Position numbers and translations under genes: made by a program. The notes under the pieces were generated by a model. That model made no database searches, had not been told where the DNA came from, and worked only from the letters and a program-made list of their open reading frames with translations. A stretch of DNA of 64,000 nt from Tunturibacter empetritectus (GTDB lineage Bacteria; Acidobacteriota; Terriglobia; Terriglobales; Acidobacteriaceae). How positions within the stretch are numbered: the first letter of the stretch is position 1; every line of letters begins with the position of its first letter. Location: NCBI RefSeq assembly GCF_040358985.1, contig NZ_CP132932.1:372001-436000 (forward strand), given 5' to 3'. Of the stretch, positions 24,485 to 33,746 are shown in pieces.

Positions 24485-25114
24485 TCAGATGTCGAGAAAG
24501 CCGCGCTTGAGAGCGATCATTACTGCGTGCGTCCGATCACTGGCATCAAGTTTGGCAAGAATGTTTTTGAGGTGCCCCTTGACCGTATGCTCGGAGATGG
24601 CGAGCCGTACTGCGATTATCTTGTTGGAACTTCCCTTGGCCACATCACGCAGCACTTCGATCTCCCGCGTCGTGAGGATCTCGTCGCCGGCGTGCTCTGC
24701 CAGTTCCTGGGCTATCTCCGGTGGAATTCGTCTCATTCCGGCATGAGCCAGCCGTATCGTGTCAATCAGTTCGGTTCGCAGCATGCTCTTCAGCAGATAA
24801 CCGACGGCTCCGGCCTTGAACGCACGAAGCGCCTGAATGTCGCCTCCGTAGGTGGTCAGAACGACGATGCGGGCGTTGGGAAAATCCTTACGAATGGTTG
24901 AGATGGCGTCGATGCCATTTGTCTTGGGCATCCGTATATCCATCAGGGTTACGTCCGGGCGATGCAGTCGAAACGATGCAACCGCCTCTTCACCATCTGC
25001 CGCTTCGGCCACGACGGACATATCGGCCTGCGCATTAATAGCGCCCGCGATCCCGGTGCGGAGAAGGGGATGGTCGTCGACCGTGAGGACTCTGATGGTA
25101 CGTATCTCACTCAT
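24485..25114 (-). CDS. NarL/FixJ-type response regulator
   Basis: A 209-residue two-component regulator. The REC domain (residues about 6-125) has the acidic pair in TVDDHPLLRTG, phosphoacceptor in VTLMDIRMPKTNGID and lysine in GYLLKSMLR. The LuxR-type helix-turn-helix (about 145-205) contains LTTREIEVLRDVAKG and LAISEHTVKGHLKNILAKL. The ATG at 25114 behind AGAAGGA was chosen over a longer frame beginning at 25213. No histidine kinase is adjacent, so it is an orphan regulator. It lies upstream of, and on the same strand as, the czcBAC-like operon, which it might regulate. Confidence 0.93.
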   Translation of the reverse strand: MSEIRTIRVLTVDDHPLLRTGIAGAINAQADMSVVAEAADGEEAVASFRLHRPDVTLMDIRMPKTNGIDAISTIRKDFPNARIVVLTTYGGDIQALRAFKAGAVGYLLKSMLRTELIDTIRLAHAGMRRIPPEIAQELAEHAGDEILTTREIEVLRDVAKGSSNKIIAVRLAISEHTVKGHLKNILAKLDASDRTHAVMIALKRGFLDI

Positions 25115-25386
25115 TGCGATCCTTCTGCTCCGATCGGATCTTCCGCAAGAAAGCGGAGGGGCAGAACTCCCGGCATCGACCGACTTGATCCGGTGGAGGG
25201 GAATGCCACTCATTCTATCGCCGCTGATGAGTTGGAATCACATCAAACTTCCGAATACGTGCCGTTAATTCTCGACCCCTGCGAGGAGACCAGGCGAACG
25301 AAGGCAGGGCACCCCCCAAAAGTATTACTGTTCCTACCCTCTCTTCGGGTTTGCCGGCCTTCCGCAGTCCAGCTAATCTCACGGCT

Positions 25387-25773
25387 GTGCAGAGACTCTT
25401 TTCGATGTTCCCGACGGGAGCGGCGGGTGTTGCTTTGATTCTTCTGCGTGTCTCTGTAGCCATCACGCTCTTCACACAAGTCATGCCCCAGGGAAATCCA
25501 GCCGCTCACCTTTGGACGTCCACAGGCGTGGGTTTGCTCGGCGTCGCCATCTGTCTTGGGCTGTTCACTCCTGTGTCCTCCATCGTATGTTGCCTGATTG
25601 AGGCAGCGACGTTGCTCGATATGAAAAGCCCTGCCTTCCTGGCACTCACCTCATCCATCCTGGTTGCCGCATCTCTAGGACTATTAGGACCGGGCGCGTA
25701 TTCCCTGGACGCGCGCATGTTTGGCAGACGACTGGTGGTTTCGTCCTCCGACAAGACCCCGAGCGGCAACTAA
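25387..25773 (+). CDS. DoxX-like small membrane protein
   Basis: About 128 residues with four hydrophobic segments (GVALILLRVSVAITLFTQV, STGVGLLGVAICLGLFT, VSSIVCCLIEAATLL and SSILVAASLGLLGPG), the topology of the DoxX/DoxD family of inner-membrane proteins. Function unknown; relatives are linked to thiosulfate:quinone reductase or oxidative stress. The GTG at 25387 gives QRLFSMFPTG, a typical start for related proteins; the frame could begin at TTG 25351 or ATG 25405, and no site has a good Shine-Dalgarno. It is divergent from the response regulator. Confidence 0.7.
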   Translation: MQRLFSMFPTGAAGVALILLRVSVAITLFTQVMPQGNPAAHLWTSTGVGLLGVAICLGLFTPVSSIVCCLIEAATLLDMKSPAFLALTSSILVAASLGLLGPGAYSLDARMFGRRLVVSSSDKTPSGN

Positions 25774-25984
25774 ACTCGTTCTCCAACGTAACACGAAGGA
25801 GTGGACACCCCATTGAGGTGTTCCTCCCCCCTCGAAAGAGTGCCCCTACAGAGGCACGATTTAGGCTATCGAACCTTTGGTTTCCGTTTTAGCTTAGGGA
25901 AGATCTTCAGCAGCCATTCATCGAAATGGTAAGAAGCCAAAATATCTGATCCAGTGCACTAGCCAGTCTTCTGATTGATACGGA

Positions 25985-26005
25985 GTTTGATCTTAAGGAT
26001 CAAAC
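25985..26005. promoter_or_regulatory. Perfect inverted repeat upstream of the ECF sigma gene
   Basis: GTTTGATC-TTAAG-GATCAAAC is an 8-bp perfect inverted repeat with a 5-bp loop, ending 42 bp before the sigma-factor ATG. It could be an operator or a 5' leader hairpin. It has no following T-tract, so a terminator is unlikely. Confidence 0.5.
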
Positions 26006-26047
26006 CTGACGAAATCCAACCCACAATTTCTCAGAAAGGCCTTTCCA

Positions 26048-26653
26048 ATGGATTCATACTTCTCTACAGGCACCATCAGCGTGCACGCTATCCTCGAGAC
26101 CTCGAATGATGAGATGTTGGTCGCCGCAGCGAAGACCGGAGAGCATCTGGCCTTCTCCGAGCTTTGGAGCCGCCACTCAAAGAAGACCTTCAGCACGATG
26201 TATCGAATCACCAGAAATCGACAGGATGCGGAAGATGCGCTTCAAGATGCATTCCTCAAGGCCTATGTCCATTTGAAGAACTTTGACGGCAGGTCGACCT
26301 TTTCTACATGGCTTACGCGAATTGCCATCAACTCTGCGTTGATGATCCTGCGTCGAAAGCGCGCGCATCCCGAACTCTCGATGGACGGAGGAGCAGAGGG
26401 CGAGACGTGGCAGCATTGGGAGGTGGCGGATCGACGAGTCAATACCGAAGAACACTACGCGCGATCGGAGAGAGAGCACCATCTCAAGCGCGCCATCCAT
26501 CGGCTGAGACCAGCGCTCCGCACCATCGTGGAGATTCAACAGGTGCACGACACGTCCATCAAAGAGATCGCCGAAATCGCGGGAATCTCTGTAGCCGCCA
26601 CAAAATCGCGCTTGTTGCGCGCCAGAACTGTGCTGCGACGGTCGCTGGGATGA
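26048..26653 (+). CDS. ECF-type RNA polymerase sigma factor
   Basis: A 201-residue sigma70-family protein with only regions 2 and 4. Region 2 (about residues 35-105) shows HSKKTFSTMYRITRNRQDAE, DALQDAFLKAYVHLKNF and STFSTWLTRIAINSALMILR. Region 4 (about 145-198) shows VHDTSIKEIAEIAGISVAA and TKSRLLRARTVLRRSL. AGAAAGG lies 8 bases before the ATG. No anti-sigma factor gene follows, so activity control is unknown. It is 113 bp upstream of and co-directional with the efflux operon that follows, which makes that operon a plausible target. Confidence 0.92.
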   Translation: MDSYFSTGTISVHAILETSNDEMLVAAAKTGEHLAFSELWSRHSKKTFSTMYRITRNRQDAEDALQDAFLKAYVHLKNFDGRSTFSTWLTRIAINSALMILRRKRAHPELSMDGGAEGETWQHWEVADRRVNTEEHYARSEREHHLKRAIHRLRPALRTIVEIQQVHDTSIKEIAEIAGISVAATKSRLLRARTVLRRSLG

Positions 26654-26766
26654 CAAGTGGAATGAGCCTGCGCTTGGCCGCCGCCTCGCACCGTCTCATC
26701 CTCTTGTCCTGATCGAAATTACAATCTCTCTGTCGGAAACGAGCTGGTAAACTGGCCATTCTCAAG

Positions 26767-28257
26767 ATGAAAGACACGACGCGCCTTCTTTCTAAATTTG
26801 GCCTCCAGCTGGCGTTTTTGTCTTCCTTTGTGTGCACCTGGACGCCACAAAGAGGGCTAACGCAGTGCGCGGGAACAGCGTCAACACCTCAGGCTGCTTC
26901 GGAGTGTGCCGCTCACGCCGTTCCGTCGGGAAAAGTTGCAACGCTCGATCCAAAACAGGTCTACACGCTTGCCGAGTTGATCGATATTGCAGAACGGAAT
27001 AACCCGCGGACACGAGTCGTCTGGGAGCAGGCTAAGCAGAAGGCCGAACAGCTTGGCCTCGAGAAGAGCGCCTACTACCCTGTGCTTGCCGGCCTCGCAG
27101 TATTCGCAGACCAGCGAACGATCTCCCCATTTCCTGAGTCGCTACTACCCCGTGGATATTCGACGGTTGAGATCCCCCTGGTGCAGCCCGAGATTACGTT
27201 GCAATATCTGCTCTTCGACTTCGGCCAACGAGGGGCCAAGGTCGATGGCGCAAGAGCCGAAAAACTAGCCGCCGGCGCCAACTTCATTCAAGCAAATCAG
27301 GAGGTTGCTTTTCAGGTTGCCAGCGAATACTACAAGCTGCTCACGGCTCAGGAACGGCTGCAGGCTACGCAGGAGACGCTGAAGACCGCGCAGACCACCC
27401 AGGATGCGGCCGAAGATCAGTTGGCAAATGGGCGCTCCACCTTGCCGGACGTGCTCAACGCACGCGCTGAGACCTCGCAGGCCGTCTTTGATCTTGAGTC
27501 TGCCGATGGCGATGAAAAGATCTCGCGCGTAACGCTCACCGAAGCGATAGGCGTCGAACCCTCACCAGACATCACCATCGATGCGCAGAAAGATGCGTCG
27601 CTCCCCGAATCGCTTACGCTCTCCATCGATGAACTCATCGAGCGAGCCTTGTCGGATCGCCCGGACCTGATGGCGCAAGCGGCTGAGATTCGCGCGGCTG
27701 ACGATCAGGTGAGGGTCGCCAAGGCGGAGTATCGTCCGAAGATCGTTCTATCGGGATCGGCCGCGCAAACCGCGGTGTGGCCGACGGCGGACAATGGTCA
27801 GCTTGGCTATGCAAACGTAACTACCTGGTCCGCCGAGTTGGGAGTGGAGTGGAAGATCTTCGATGGCGGTGCTCGCAAAAGCGGCGTAGCCATTGCCGAA
27901 TCAAAGAAACGCGAGGCACAGGACGTAATGACCGCAAAACACGATCAGGCGACACGCCAGGTTTGGACAGCCTTTATTGCCTTTCGTACTGCGCTGAGAA
28001 AGGAGCAGGCAGCGCTCGCCCTGCTCGACTCAGCAAACACCTCTTATTCCGCTTCGCTCGAAGCGTATCAATATGGGGTGAAGAACTTGATCGATGTGGT
28101 CACTGCGGAAAGACAGTTAGCCCAGGCTCGACTCTCCGGTGTCTCGGCACGCTCTCAATTGTTGCTGGAAGCAGTTGATCTCGAATTCGTAACCGGAAAC
28201 CTGCTGCGAACCAAGCCAGCCGCAACGAAATTACATACACAGGATGGCCAGAAGTGA
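26767..28257 (+). CDS. TolC-family outer-membrane efflux protein (MdtP-like position)
   Basis: A 496-residue outer-membrane factor. The N-terminus has a hydrophobic export segment (FGLQLAFLSSFVCTWTP), followed by the two TolC repeats: YTLAELIDIAERNNPRTRVV and, in the second half, TTWSAELGVEWKIFDGGARK. Heptad-rich helices form the tunnel. It is the first gene of a four-gene unit with a YtcA-like lipoprotein, an HlyD/EmrA-type adaptor and a FUSC inner-membrane protein. That gene set matches the E. coli mdtNOP-ytcA system for drug and aromatic-acid export, though the gene order differs. Its stop overlaps the next start. Confidence 0.92.
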   Translation: MKDTTRLLSKFGLQLAFLSSFVCTWTPQRGLTQCAGTASTPQAASECAAHAVPSGKVATLDPKQVYTLAELIDIAERNNPRTRVVWEQAKQKAEQLGLEKSAYYPVLAGLAVFADQRTISPFPESLLPRGYSTVEIPLVQPEITLQYLLFDFGQRGAKVDGARAEKLAAGANFIQANQEVAFQVASEYYKLLTAQERLQATQETLKTAQTTQDAAEDQLANGRSTLPDVLNARAETSQAVFDLESADGDEKISRVTLTEAIGVEPSPDITIDAQKDASLPESLTLSIDELIERALSDRPDLMAQAAEIRAADDQVRVAKAEYRPKIVLSGSAAQTAVWPTADNGQLGYANVTTWSAELGVEWKIFDGGARKSGVAIAESKKREAQDVMTAKHDQATRQVWTAFIAFRTALRKEQAALALLDSANTSYSASLEAYQYGVKNLIDVVTAERQLAQARLSGVSARSQLLLEAVDLEFVTGNLLRTKPAATKLHTQDGQK

Positions 28258-28523
28258 TGACCGTTAAAAGCAAGCGCCCAACTTTCCTATTCGCTCTATG
28301 CCTACTCTGCGCCGGGTGCAACCATGCGCCGTCGATTGATATTATTGGCTCTTTTTTCCCCGTATGGATGCTCTGCCTTGCGATTGCCGTGTTCCTCGCT
28401 TTCGTCGTGCGGTACCTCCTGGCGCGATGGCATCTGGAGTCTGAGGTTGGCCCCGTAGCTCTCTTCTATCCCAGCGTTGTCGTTCTGTTCACAAGCCTGC
28501 TCTGGCTGATTTTTTTTCGGTAA
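28257..28523 (+). CDS. YtcA-family small membrane lipoprotein
   Basis: An 88-residue protein with a lipobox (CLLCAGCN, Cys near residue 21) followed by two membrane helices (PVWMLCLAIAVFLAFVVRYL and ALFYPSVVVLFTSLLWLIF). This is the topology of the YtcA family encoded with MdtN/MdtO homologues. Its role is unknown, perhaps an accessory subunit of the tripartite pump. The ATG at 28257 overlaps the upstream stop (TGATG). It lies 9 bp before the adaptor gene. Confidence 0.85.
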   Translation: MTVKSKRPTFLFALCLLCAGCNHAPSIDIIGSFFPVWMLCLAIAVFLAFVVRYLLARWHLESEVGPVALFYPSVVVLFTSLLWLIFFR

Positions 28524-28532
28524 GGAGAACCA

Positions 28533-29732
28533 ATGGATCAGGCAACCGAAGCTCTTGACCGTAGACGAATTGGCCGCAGGATCGCTATAGGCGTTGTTGC
28601 CTCTGCAATTGTCGCCCTGTTGATTGTTGTCCTGCAAACGGATCGACACCCTCGTACGGATGACGCGAGCGTGAGGGCGAACTACATTCAGATTGCTCCG
28701 GAAGTAAGCGGCAGGCTGGTTGAACTGCCGGTAAAAGACAATGCGTTCGTGAAGAAAGGCGACCTGCTGTTTTTTATCGATTCTCGTCCCTATGAGTATG
28801 CCTTGCAGCAGGCGTTGTCCGATCAGGAGGCGCTGGAGCAGCAGATTATCGACGCGAAACGAAAGATCGCGGCACAAAGTAGCGCCGCCGACGCCGCTCT
28901 CGCGGGTGTACACAGCTCAAGAACCGGTGTCAAAACTGCAGGCAGCAGCATCGATGTCGCGAAGGCCACCGTCTCTCGAGCTCAAGCTTCAGTAGCCGCT
29001 GCGGAGGCGCAACTCAAGCTGGCAACAAATAACCTGCATCGCATTGAACCGCTGCTAAAAAAACAATACGTGACGGTGGAGCAGATCGATCAGGCCAATA
29101 CCACGGTACGTGTAGCGCAAGGAAACTATGACGAAGCACAGGCCGCACTCGATCAGTCGCAGGCTCAACTCGCCCAATCGGTCCTGCGTCAACAAGAGGC
29201 GGATTCTGCGGCAATCGAGTCGCAGGCGAAGTTAGGACAGGCGATCCATACGATCGATACAGTGGACACGCTGATGTCCGAGAGGCCCGGGAAGGCTGCG
29301 AAGGTGGACAGCGCGAGACTCGATCTTGAGCGGTGCCGCGTAGTCGCTCCCTTCAATGCCTATGTCACCAACATGAATATCTCCGTGGGAGAGTACGCGC
29401 GTCCCGGCGCCCCCCTGTTCACGCTGATTGACACCCGCACCTGGTGGGTTGTCGCGAACTATCGTGAGTCGAAGGTGAAGAATATCGGCATCGGAGCGCA
29501 TGTGGATGTATATCTGATGGGACACCCTGACCGAAAGTTCAATGGAGTTGTCGAGAGCATAGGATTTGGCGTCTTTCCAGAAGATGGAAGCGTCACTGGC
29601 GGACTACCCAACATCGAACGCACCTTGAACTGGGTCCATCTCTCCACGCGGTTTCCTGTTCGCGTTCGAGTTCAAGATCCTGATCCCGATTTATTTCGCA
29701 TAGGCGCTACCGCAGTAACGGTCGTGAGATAG
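28533..29732 (+). CDS. HlyD/EmrA-type efflux adaptor (MdtN-like)
   Basis: A 399-residue periplasmic adaptor anchored by one N-terminal helix (IAIGVVASAIVALLIVVL). Features in order are the first lipoyl half (IQIAPEVSGRLVELPVKDNA), a long alpha-hairpin with Ala/Gln-rich heptads (about residues 100-250), the second half (LERCRVVAPFNAYVTNMNIS) and a beta-barrel (TWWVVANYRESKVKNIGIG). The NxVxxGxYA-like segment NISVGEYARPG is characteristic of EmrA/AaeA-type adaptors. AAGGAG precedes the ATG. It would couple the following FUSC protein to the OMF encoded upstream. Confidence 0.93.
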   Translation: MDQATEALDRRRIGRRIAIGVVASAIVALLIVVLQTDRHPRTDDASVRANYIQIAPEVSGRLVELPVKDNAFVKKGDLLFFIDSRPYEYALQQALSDQEALEQQIIDAKRKIAAQSSAADAALAGVHSSRTGVKTAGSSIDVAKATVSRAQASVAAAEAQLKLATNNLHRIEPLLKKQYVTVEQIDQANTTVRVAQGNYDEAQAALDQSQAQLAQSVLRQQEADSAAIESQAKLGQAIHTIDTVDTLMSERPGKAAKVDSARLDLERCRVVAPFNAYVTNMNISVGEYARPGAPLFTLIDTRTWWVVANYRESKVKNIGIGAHVDVYLMGHPDRKFNGVVESIGFGVFPEDGSVTGGLPNIERTLNWVHLSTRFPVRVRVQDPDPDLFRIGATAVTVVR

Positions 29733-29735
29733 CAG

Positions 29736-31808
29736 ATGGTGGAGACATCTTTCTTCGGGACGATCTCGTCTCTGGGGCGAAAGCTCTGGGAGGATCTACA
29801 ACCCACGCCTGGGCGGCTCAACAGCTCTCTTCGTATCGTACTTGCGACCATAATCGCCCTGATCCTCATGCTTGTCTGGCAGATGCCGTCGATCTACATC
29901 GGCATGTATTTTATCTTCCTCATCGGGCGCGACAGCCCTGCAATTTCTTTTCGAACCGGTCTGATCTCGTTGCTCACCGTTGTAGCCGCAATTGCAGTTG
30001 AGCTTGCGGTTGTCATTCTCAGTGACAACGATCCGATGGCCCGCGTACTGAGCGTCGCAGTCGTTACCTTCATTGCAGGCGTGCTCGTGGCCTCTACCAA
30101 CTTCCCGGTTCTCGGATCAACGTGGGGCCTGATCTTCTGTACTGTGATTGGGAATTGGGAGAAGCATGCGCCTGCGGACAGGTTAGTCAAAGGCTCGCTC
30201 TGGCTGATTGCGACGCTTGCAGTCGCGATCGGCGTTTCCGTTCTGGTGGAGTACCTCTTCGGGGATCGCGACCCCGCGAAGAAATTAGAAGCGCAGCGCA
30301 AGATCCGATACCAGGCGCTGGAAAAGATGTTCACCGCTTACGCTCAAGGGGGGACCCCAGAGCAACGATACGCCGCAGCGATTCCCGTCTCTCGCCTCGC
30401 GATAGCTGGCTCAACCGGAATGCTTGAGCTATACAACAAAATTGCGGAACGAGATCTCGATACCGGAACCCTGCCTCCGGGCACGCGCTTGCGCGTCACG
30501 ATGCTGGCCCAGATCATGAATGTTTCCGCTGCTTTTGGCCTGCAGAATACTGGGAAAGATAGTCCGGAGCTAAGACGGCGTTGTGGAATTATCGCGGAAC
30601 AGTGTCGTGAATTGATCCCGGTTTTCGTTCCAACGATCGAAAAGCGTTTGCGATTCATGCCCGAGAACTCTGTGACATTGCTGGATCGAGTCGAAGCTGC
30701 CCTTCATGCCCTTCTGACAATGCCTTCCGACGCCGCCGAAATGGGCAACAAAGAGTTGGTTGCGATGCCCGTAAGAAAGGCGCCTTTTTTCATTCCAGAT
30801 GCGGTCGGCAGAAACGACACACTCGCATTTGGACTGAAGATTAGCCTCTGCGCGACCCTCTGTTATGTCCTCTATAACGCCGTGAACTGGCCGGGAATTT
30901 CAACTGCAGTGATTACCGTTGTCGTCACCGGCCTGAGTAGCAGCGGTGCGATAAAACAAAAACTTTTCTTCCGTGTCTTGGGTTCGATTGTTGGCGGTCT
31001 TATCCTTGGCCTTGGAGCGATTTCTCTTCTCTTTCCACATATGGATTCGATCACGTCGCTGGTCATACTCATCGGATCGGTTGCCTTTATCTCAGCCTGG
31101 ACAGCCGCGGCTCCAAGATTCAATTACGTAGGCTTGCAGATCGCGTTCTCGTTTTACCTTGTGGCGTTTGAAGATTTTAGTGCTCCTACCGAACTCGCGC
31201 CCGCACGGGACCACCTTATCGGCGTACTCCTCGCACTTCTGGTCATGTGGTTTGTCTTCGACCAGATCTGGCCAGTGCGCACTGTCACAGTCATGCGTCA
31301 GAGCCTCGCAGGCGTTCTCAAAAGCGTCGCGAGCTTCCTCCGTCTCATCGAACCTCATCATGTTCAGAAAGATCTGCTTCAACAAGCGGATGCCCTGCGG
31401 GATCAGGTCGGGAAGACAGTCATAGCGCTTCGATCAATGAACGATGCTGTAGATTACGAGTTCGGCGTAGACCGGGAACTCCATGTCCGCTCAAGCCTGA
31501 TGATTCTCAGAACATCTCTCACTGCAGGGACACTCTTTTGGAATCAATTAGCAGTTCTCTACAGCGAACGAGACAAAGATTTTCTGACGGAACCTGACCT
31601 CATAGAAATGCGCCGAAGACTGGCGGAGTCTATTGATGAGCTGGCCGAAGGGGTTGTGAAAAAGACGCTTCCCGTGACGGCCCCCGCGACTGCTCTTATA
31701 CCTCCAGCGATGCTGAATGATCCGCGCTATGGAGAATACTCCCGTAACACGATTGCGCGTTTCGAGGAGCTTCAGGCGTTCGCCCGAATGCTAAGTCACG
31801 AAGTCTAA
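29736..31808 (+). CDS. FUSC-family inner-membrane efflux protein (MdtO-like)
   Basis: A 690-residue protein close in length to E. coli MdtO (683). Two membrane clusters are visible: residues about 30-185 (LATIIALILMLVWQMPSIYI, YFIFLIGRDSPAISF) and about 365-520 (KISLCATLCYVLYNAVNWPG, VVVTGLSSSGAIKQKLFFRV, GSIVGGLILGLGAISLLFP), each followed by a cytosolic alpha-helical domain. The duplicated layout is typical of the fusaric-acid/aromatic-acid exporter (FUSC/ArAE) group. It is the last gene of the efflux operon, 3 bp after the adaptor. Substrates are probably aromatic acids or similar amphiphiles (family knowledge). Confidence 0.92.
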   Translation: MVETSFFGTISSLGRKLWEDLQPTPGRLNSSLRIVLATIIALILMLVWQMPSIYIGMYFIFLIGRDSPAISFRTGLISLLTVVAAIAVELAVVILSDNDPMARVLSVAVVTFIAGVLVASTNFPVLGSTWGLIFCTVIGNWEKHAPADRLVKGSLWLIATLAVAIGVSVLVEYLFGDRDPAKKLEAQRKIRYQALEKMFTAYAQGGTPEQRYAAAIPVSRLAIAGSTGMLELYNKIAERDLDTGTLPPGTRLRVTMLAQIMNVSAAFGLQNTGKDSPELRRRCGIIAEQCRELIPVFVPTIEKRLRFMPENSVTLLDRVEAALHALLTMPSDAAEMGNKELVAMPVRKAPFFIPDAVGRNDTLAFGLKISLCATLCYVLYNAVNWPGISTAVITVVVTGLSSSGAIKQKLFFRVLGSIVGGLILGLGAISLLFPHMDSITSLVILIGSVAFISAWTAAAPRFNYVGLQIAFSFYLVAFEDFSAPTELAPARDHLIGVLLALLVMWFVFDQIWPVRTVTVMRQSLAGVLKSVASFLRLIEPHHVQKDLLQQADALRDQVGKTVIALRSMNDAVDYEFGVDRELHVRSSLMILRTSLTAGTLFWNQLAVLYSERDKDFLTEPDLIEMRRRLAESIDELAEGVVKKTLPVTAPATALIPPAMLNDPRYGEYSRNTIARFEELQAFARMLSHEV

Positions 31809-31874
31809 GAGTTGTTGAAACTCCTGAATTTTCACAAGGGAGATCAGGCACCGACTGCGAACTCTGTCTCCAGC

Positions 31875-33746
31875 TCAGGAGTGTGGAAGGCTGACGGCAT
31901 ATAAATACCACGCAGCATGGGGAAGCCACTGCTCGGTCCAACGCCAGTCTTCATCCTTGCCCGTCACCGCATATCCCTCGTTGAAGGCGATGCCATCTTC
32001 ATCGTCGGCAGCCGCAGTAATACCGTTGAGGATCGAACCCGGAGCGCTTGTGTACTTGTAGGAATGGAAGAACATATACGGTGCGTTCCCATGACCGCTT
32101 CCCATCAGCATGCTGGCGTCAAACGGATTTCGCCCGAGAATCCAGTGCAACTGGTTCCAGGCATACTCCTGAAGTTGTGACTGGAAGGCTGGGTCGTCAG
32201 CAAAGAACGGAGCTGCCATGCGCGCAGCGGCTGCCAGCGAGGCCAACCGTGCATCTTCGCCCTGCCACCACGGCGCTGCCTCCGTGTCATGTGGAAAGAA
32301 GAACGCAGTGCGGACTCGACCGTCTCTCATCCGCACCAACTGTCTGGCGTATCCAAAAGGATTGGATACTTCGGCAGTTACAGCGAGCTCGAAACGCAGC
32401 GATCGTTCCACTGCATCGCGCACACGCCGCTGTGTAGCCGGCGCTGCAACCTGCGCGTATTCGAGCAGGCTAATCACCGGCAGACCCGCATCGGAGGGAT
32501 GAAAGTATGGTCGCGAGCCATCATCAGCTCGCCAGAAATCACGACGCCCCTCAGCTGTCGCAAGTCGCTCCATCAGGTGCAATGCTCGCTGATCCGCTGT
32601 CAGTCGATAGACGTCCTTCCGAGTTGCGCGATACAACTCAGTAGCCGCCATCAACGCACAGTAGTCGTCGAGGATGTTCTCCTTTCCATCATTCAGCAAC
32701 TCGCGATTGTGCGCATCGAGAAATTGAAACGCCTCCTCTGCCGCACGAAGGTATTCGGCTCGAGGCAGATCCCCATCGAAGGGCATGGTGCTGGCAAGCG
32801 CCAAAGCGGCAATGGCCATGCCTCCTCCCGCGCGAAAGCTCGCTTCGTAAGCGTGTGGTCCCTCAGCAGTCTGTATGCGCTCGGTCGAGTCTGACGCACT
32901 CTTCTTGATCTGCGTTCGCCAGTTCGGGTTGCCGATGACACGATCCTGCGGCAACTTATCTTTTCCCGGAGCGTTGATGCTCTCGAAGAAAGAACCGTCC
33001 GGCCGCTTCATTCGCACCAGAAAATCCGCCCCAAAGAGTCCCTCATCAAGCATTCGCCGCAAGTACTCGCTGAAGTTATCGTCATGCCGTTCTTCGAGAA
33101 CCCGATAGCTCTTCAACAGACTCCAGGCAACCAGCGGCACCTGCTGCGGATTGAAGTAGGAGGTAGGATTTTGATGAGAGAGGTGGATTCCATAGTCCCC
33201 GGTCGCGTCGTACCAGCCGCCATGAACATCGACAAAGCCTGGCTGGCCAGCAGGCAGAGGAAGATGACGATCGGCCCGATCCATCAAGCCGCTCGCACGT
33301 TGTCCTTTGAAGTAGAAGACGATATTAGACAGCGTATTGCGTTCGAGAAGATCGTCATCAATATCGAACGGACAGGATCGTACTTCACCCGCGGCCGACT
33401 GAATCTCAATCGCGTAGTGGCCAACAACCCGCCACGAGGAAAAGTCTGCAGTCCAGAAGACGCGGTCCCCCCACGAATCTACCGGGCCCTTGGGAGTCAG
33501 GCGCCCAGTCGACACGATCTTGCCGCTGACCGTATCGACCAGCGAAAATTTCTCCGGATGATCCCGGCCGGTCCCGACTACGATTGCGCTCTTAGGCGCC
33601 CGAGTCTCATAGCCAACCTGGTCAACCACAACGTTTAGCTGTGCCATCGCCGTCAGAGGGAACACTCCGGCGAAACAACCAGATAAAAGCAATCTCCATG
33701 AATGTCTAATCTTCCTGCTCCTTGAAAGCTGCGGACGAAACTTCAA
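31875..33746 (-). CDS. Glycoside hydrolase family 9 protein with N-terminal Ig-like domain
   Basis: A 623-residue exported enzyme. After a signal peptide (WRLLLSGCFAGVFPLTAMAQ) comes a CelD_N/Ig-like module (residues about 37-130, LNVVVDQVGYETRAPKSAIV) and a GH9 alpha/alpha6 barrel. Nucleophile-water-binding aspartates are in VHGGWYDATGDYGIH, written DATGD rather than the DAGD of most cellulases. Later motifs are WILGRNPFDASMLMGSGHG and the catalytic-glutamate region AFNEGYAVTGKDEDWRW. GH9 includes endoglucanases and exo-beta-glucosaminidases; the divergent chitinase/NagX-like genes favour an amino-sugar substrate here, by inference. Translation appears to start at TTG 33746, since no upstream ATG is in frame. 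Confidence 0.88.
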   Translation of the reverse strand: MKFRPQLSRSRKIRHSWRLLLSGCFAGVFPLTAMAQLNVVVDQVGYETRAPKSAIVVGTGRDHPEKFSLVDTVSGKIVSTGRLTPKGPVDSWGDRVFWTADFSSWRVVGHYAIEIQSAAGEVRSCPFDIDDDLLERNTLSNIVFYFKGQRASGLMDRADRHLPLPAGQPGFVDVHGGWYDATGDYGIHLSHQNPTSYFNPQQVPLVAWSLLKSYRVLEERHDDNFSEYLRRMLDEGLFGADFLVRMKRPDGSFFESINAPGKDKLPQDRVIGNPNWRTQIKKSASDSTERIQTAEGPHAYEASFRAGGGMAIAALALASTMPFDGDLPRAEYLRAAEEAFQFLDAHNRELLNDGKENILDDYCALMAATELYRATRKDVYRLTADQRALHLMERLATAEGRRDFWRADDGSRPYFHPSDAGLPVISLLEYAQVAAPATQRRVRDAVERSLRFELAVTAEVSNPFGYARQLVRMRDGRVRTAFFFPHDTEAAPWWQGEDARLASLAAAARMAAPFFADDPAFQSQLQEYAWNQLHWILGRNPFDASMLMGSGHGNAPYMFFHSYKYTSAPGSILNGITAAADDEDGIAFNEGYAVTGKDEDWRWTEQWLPHAAWYLYAVSLPHS

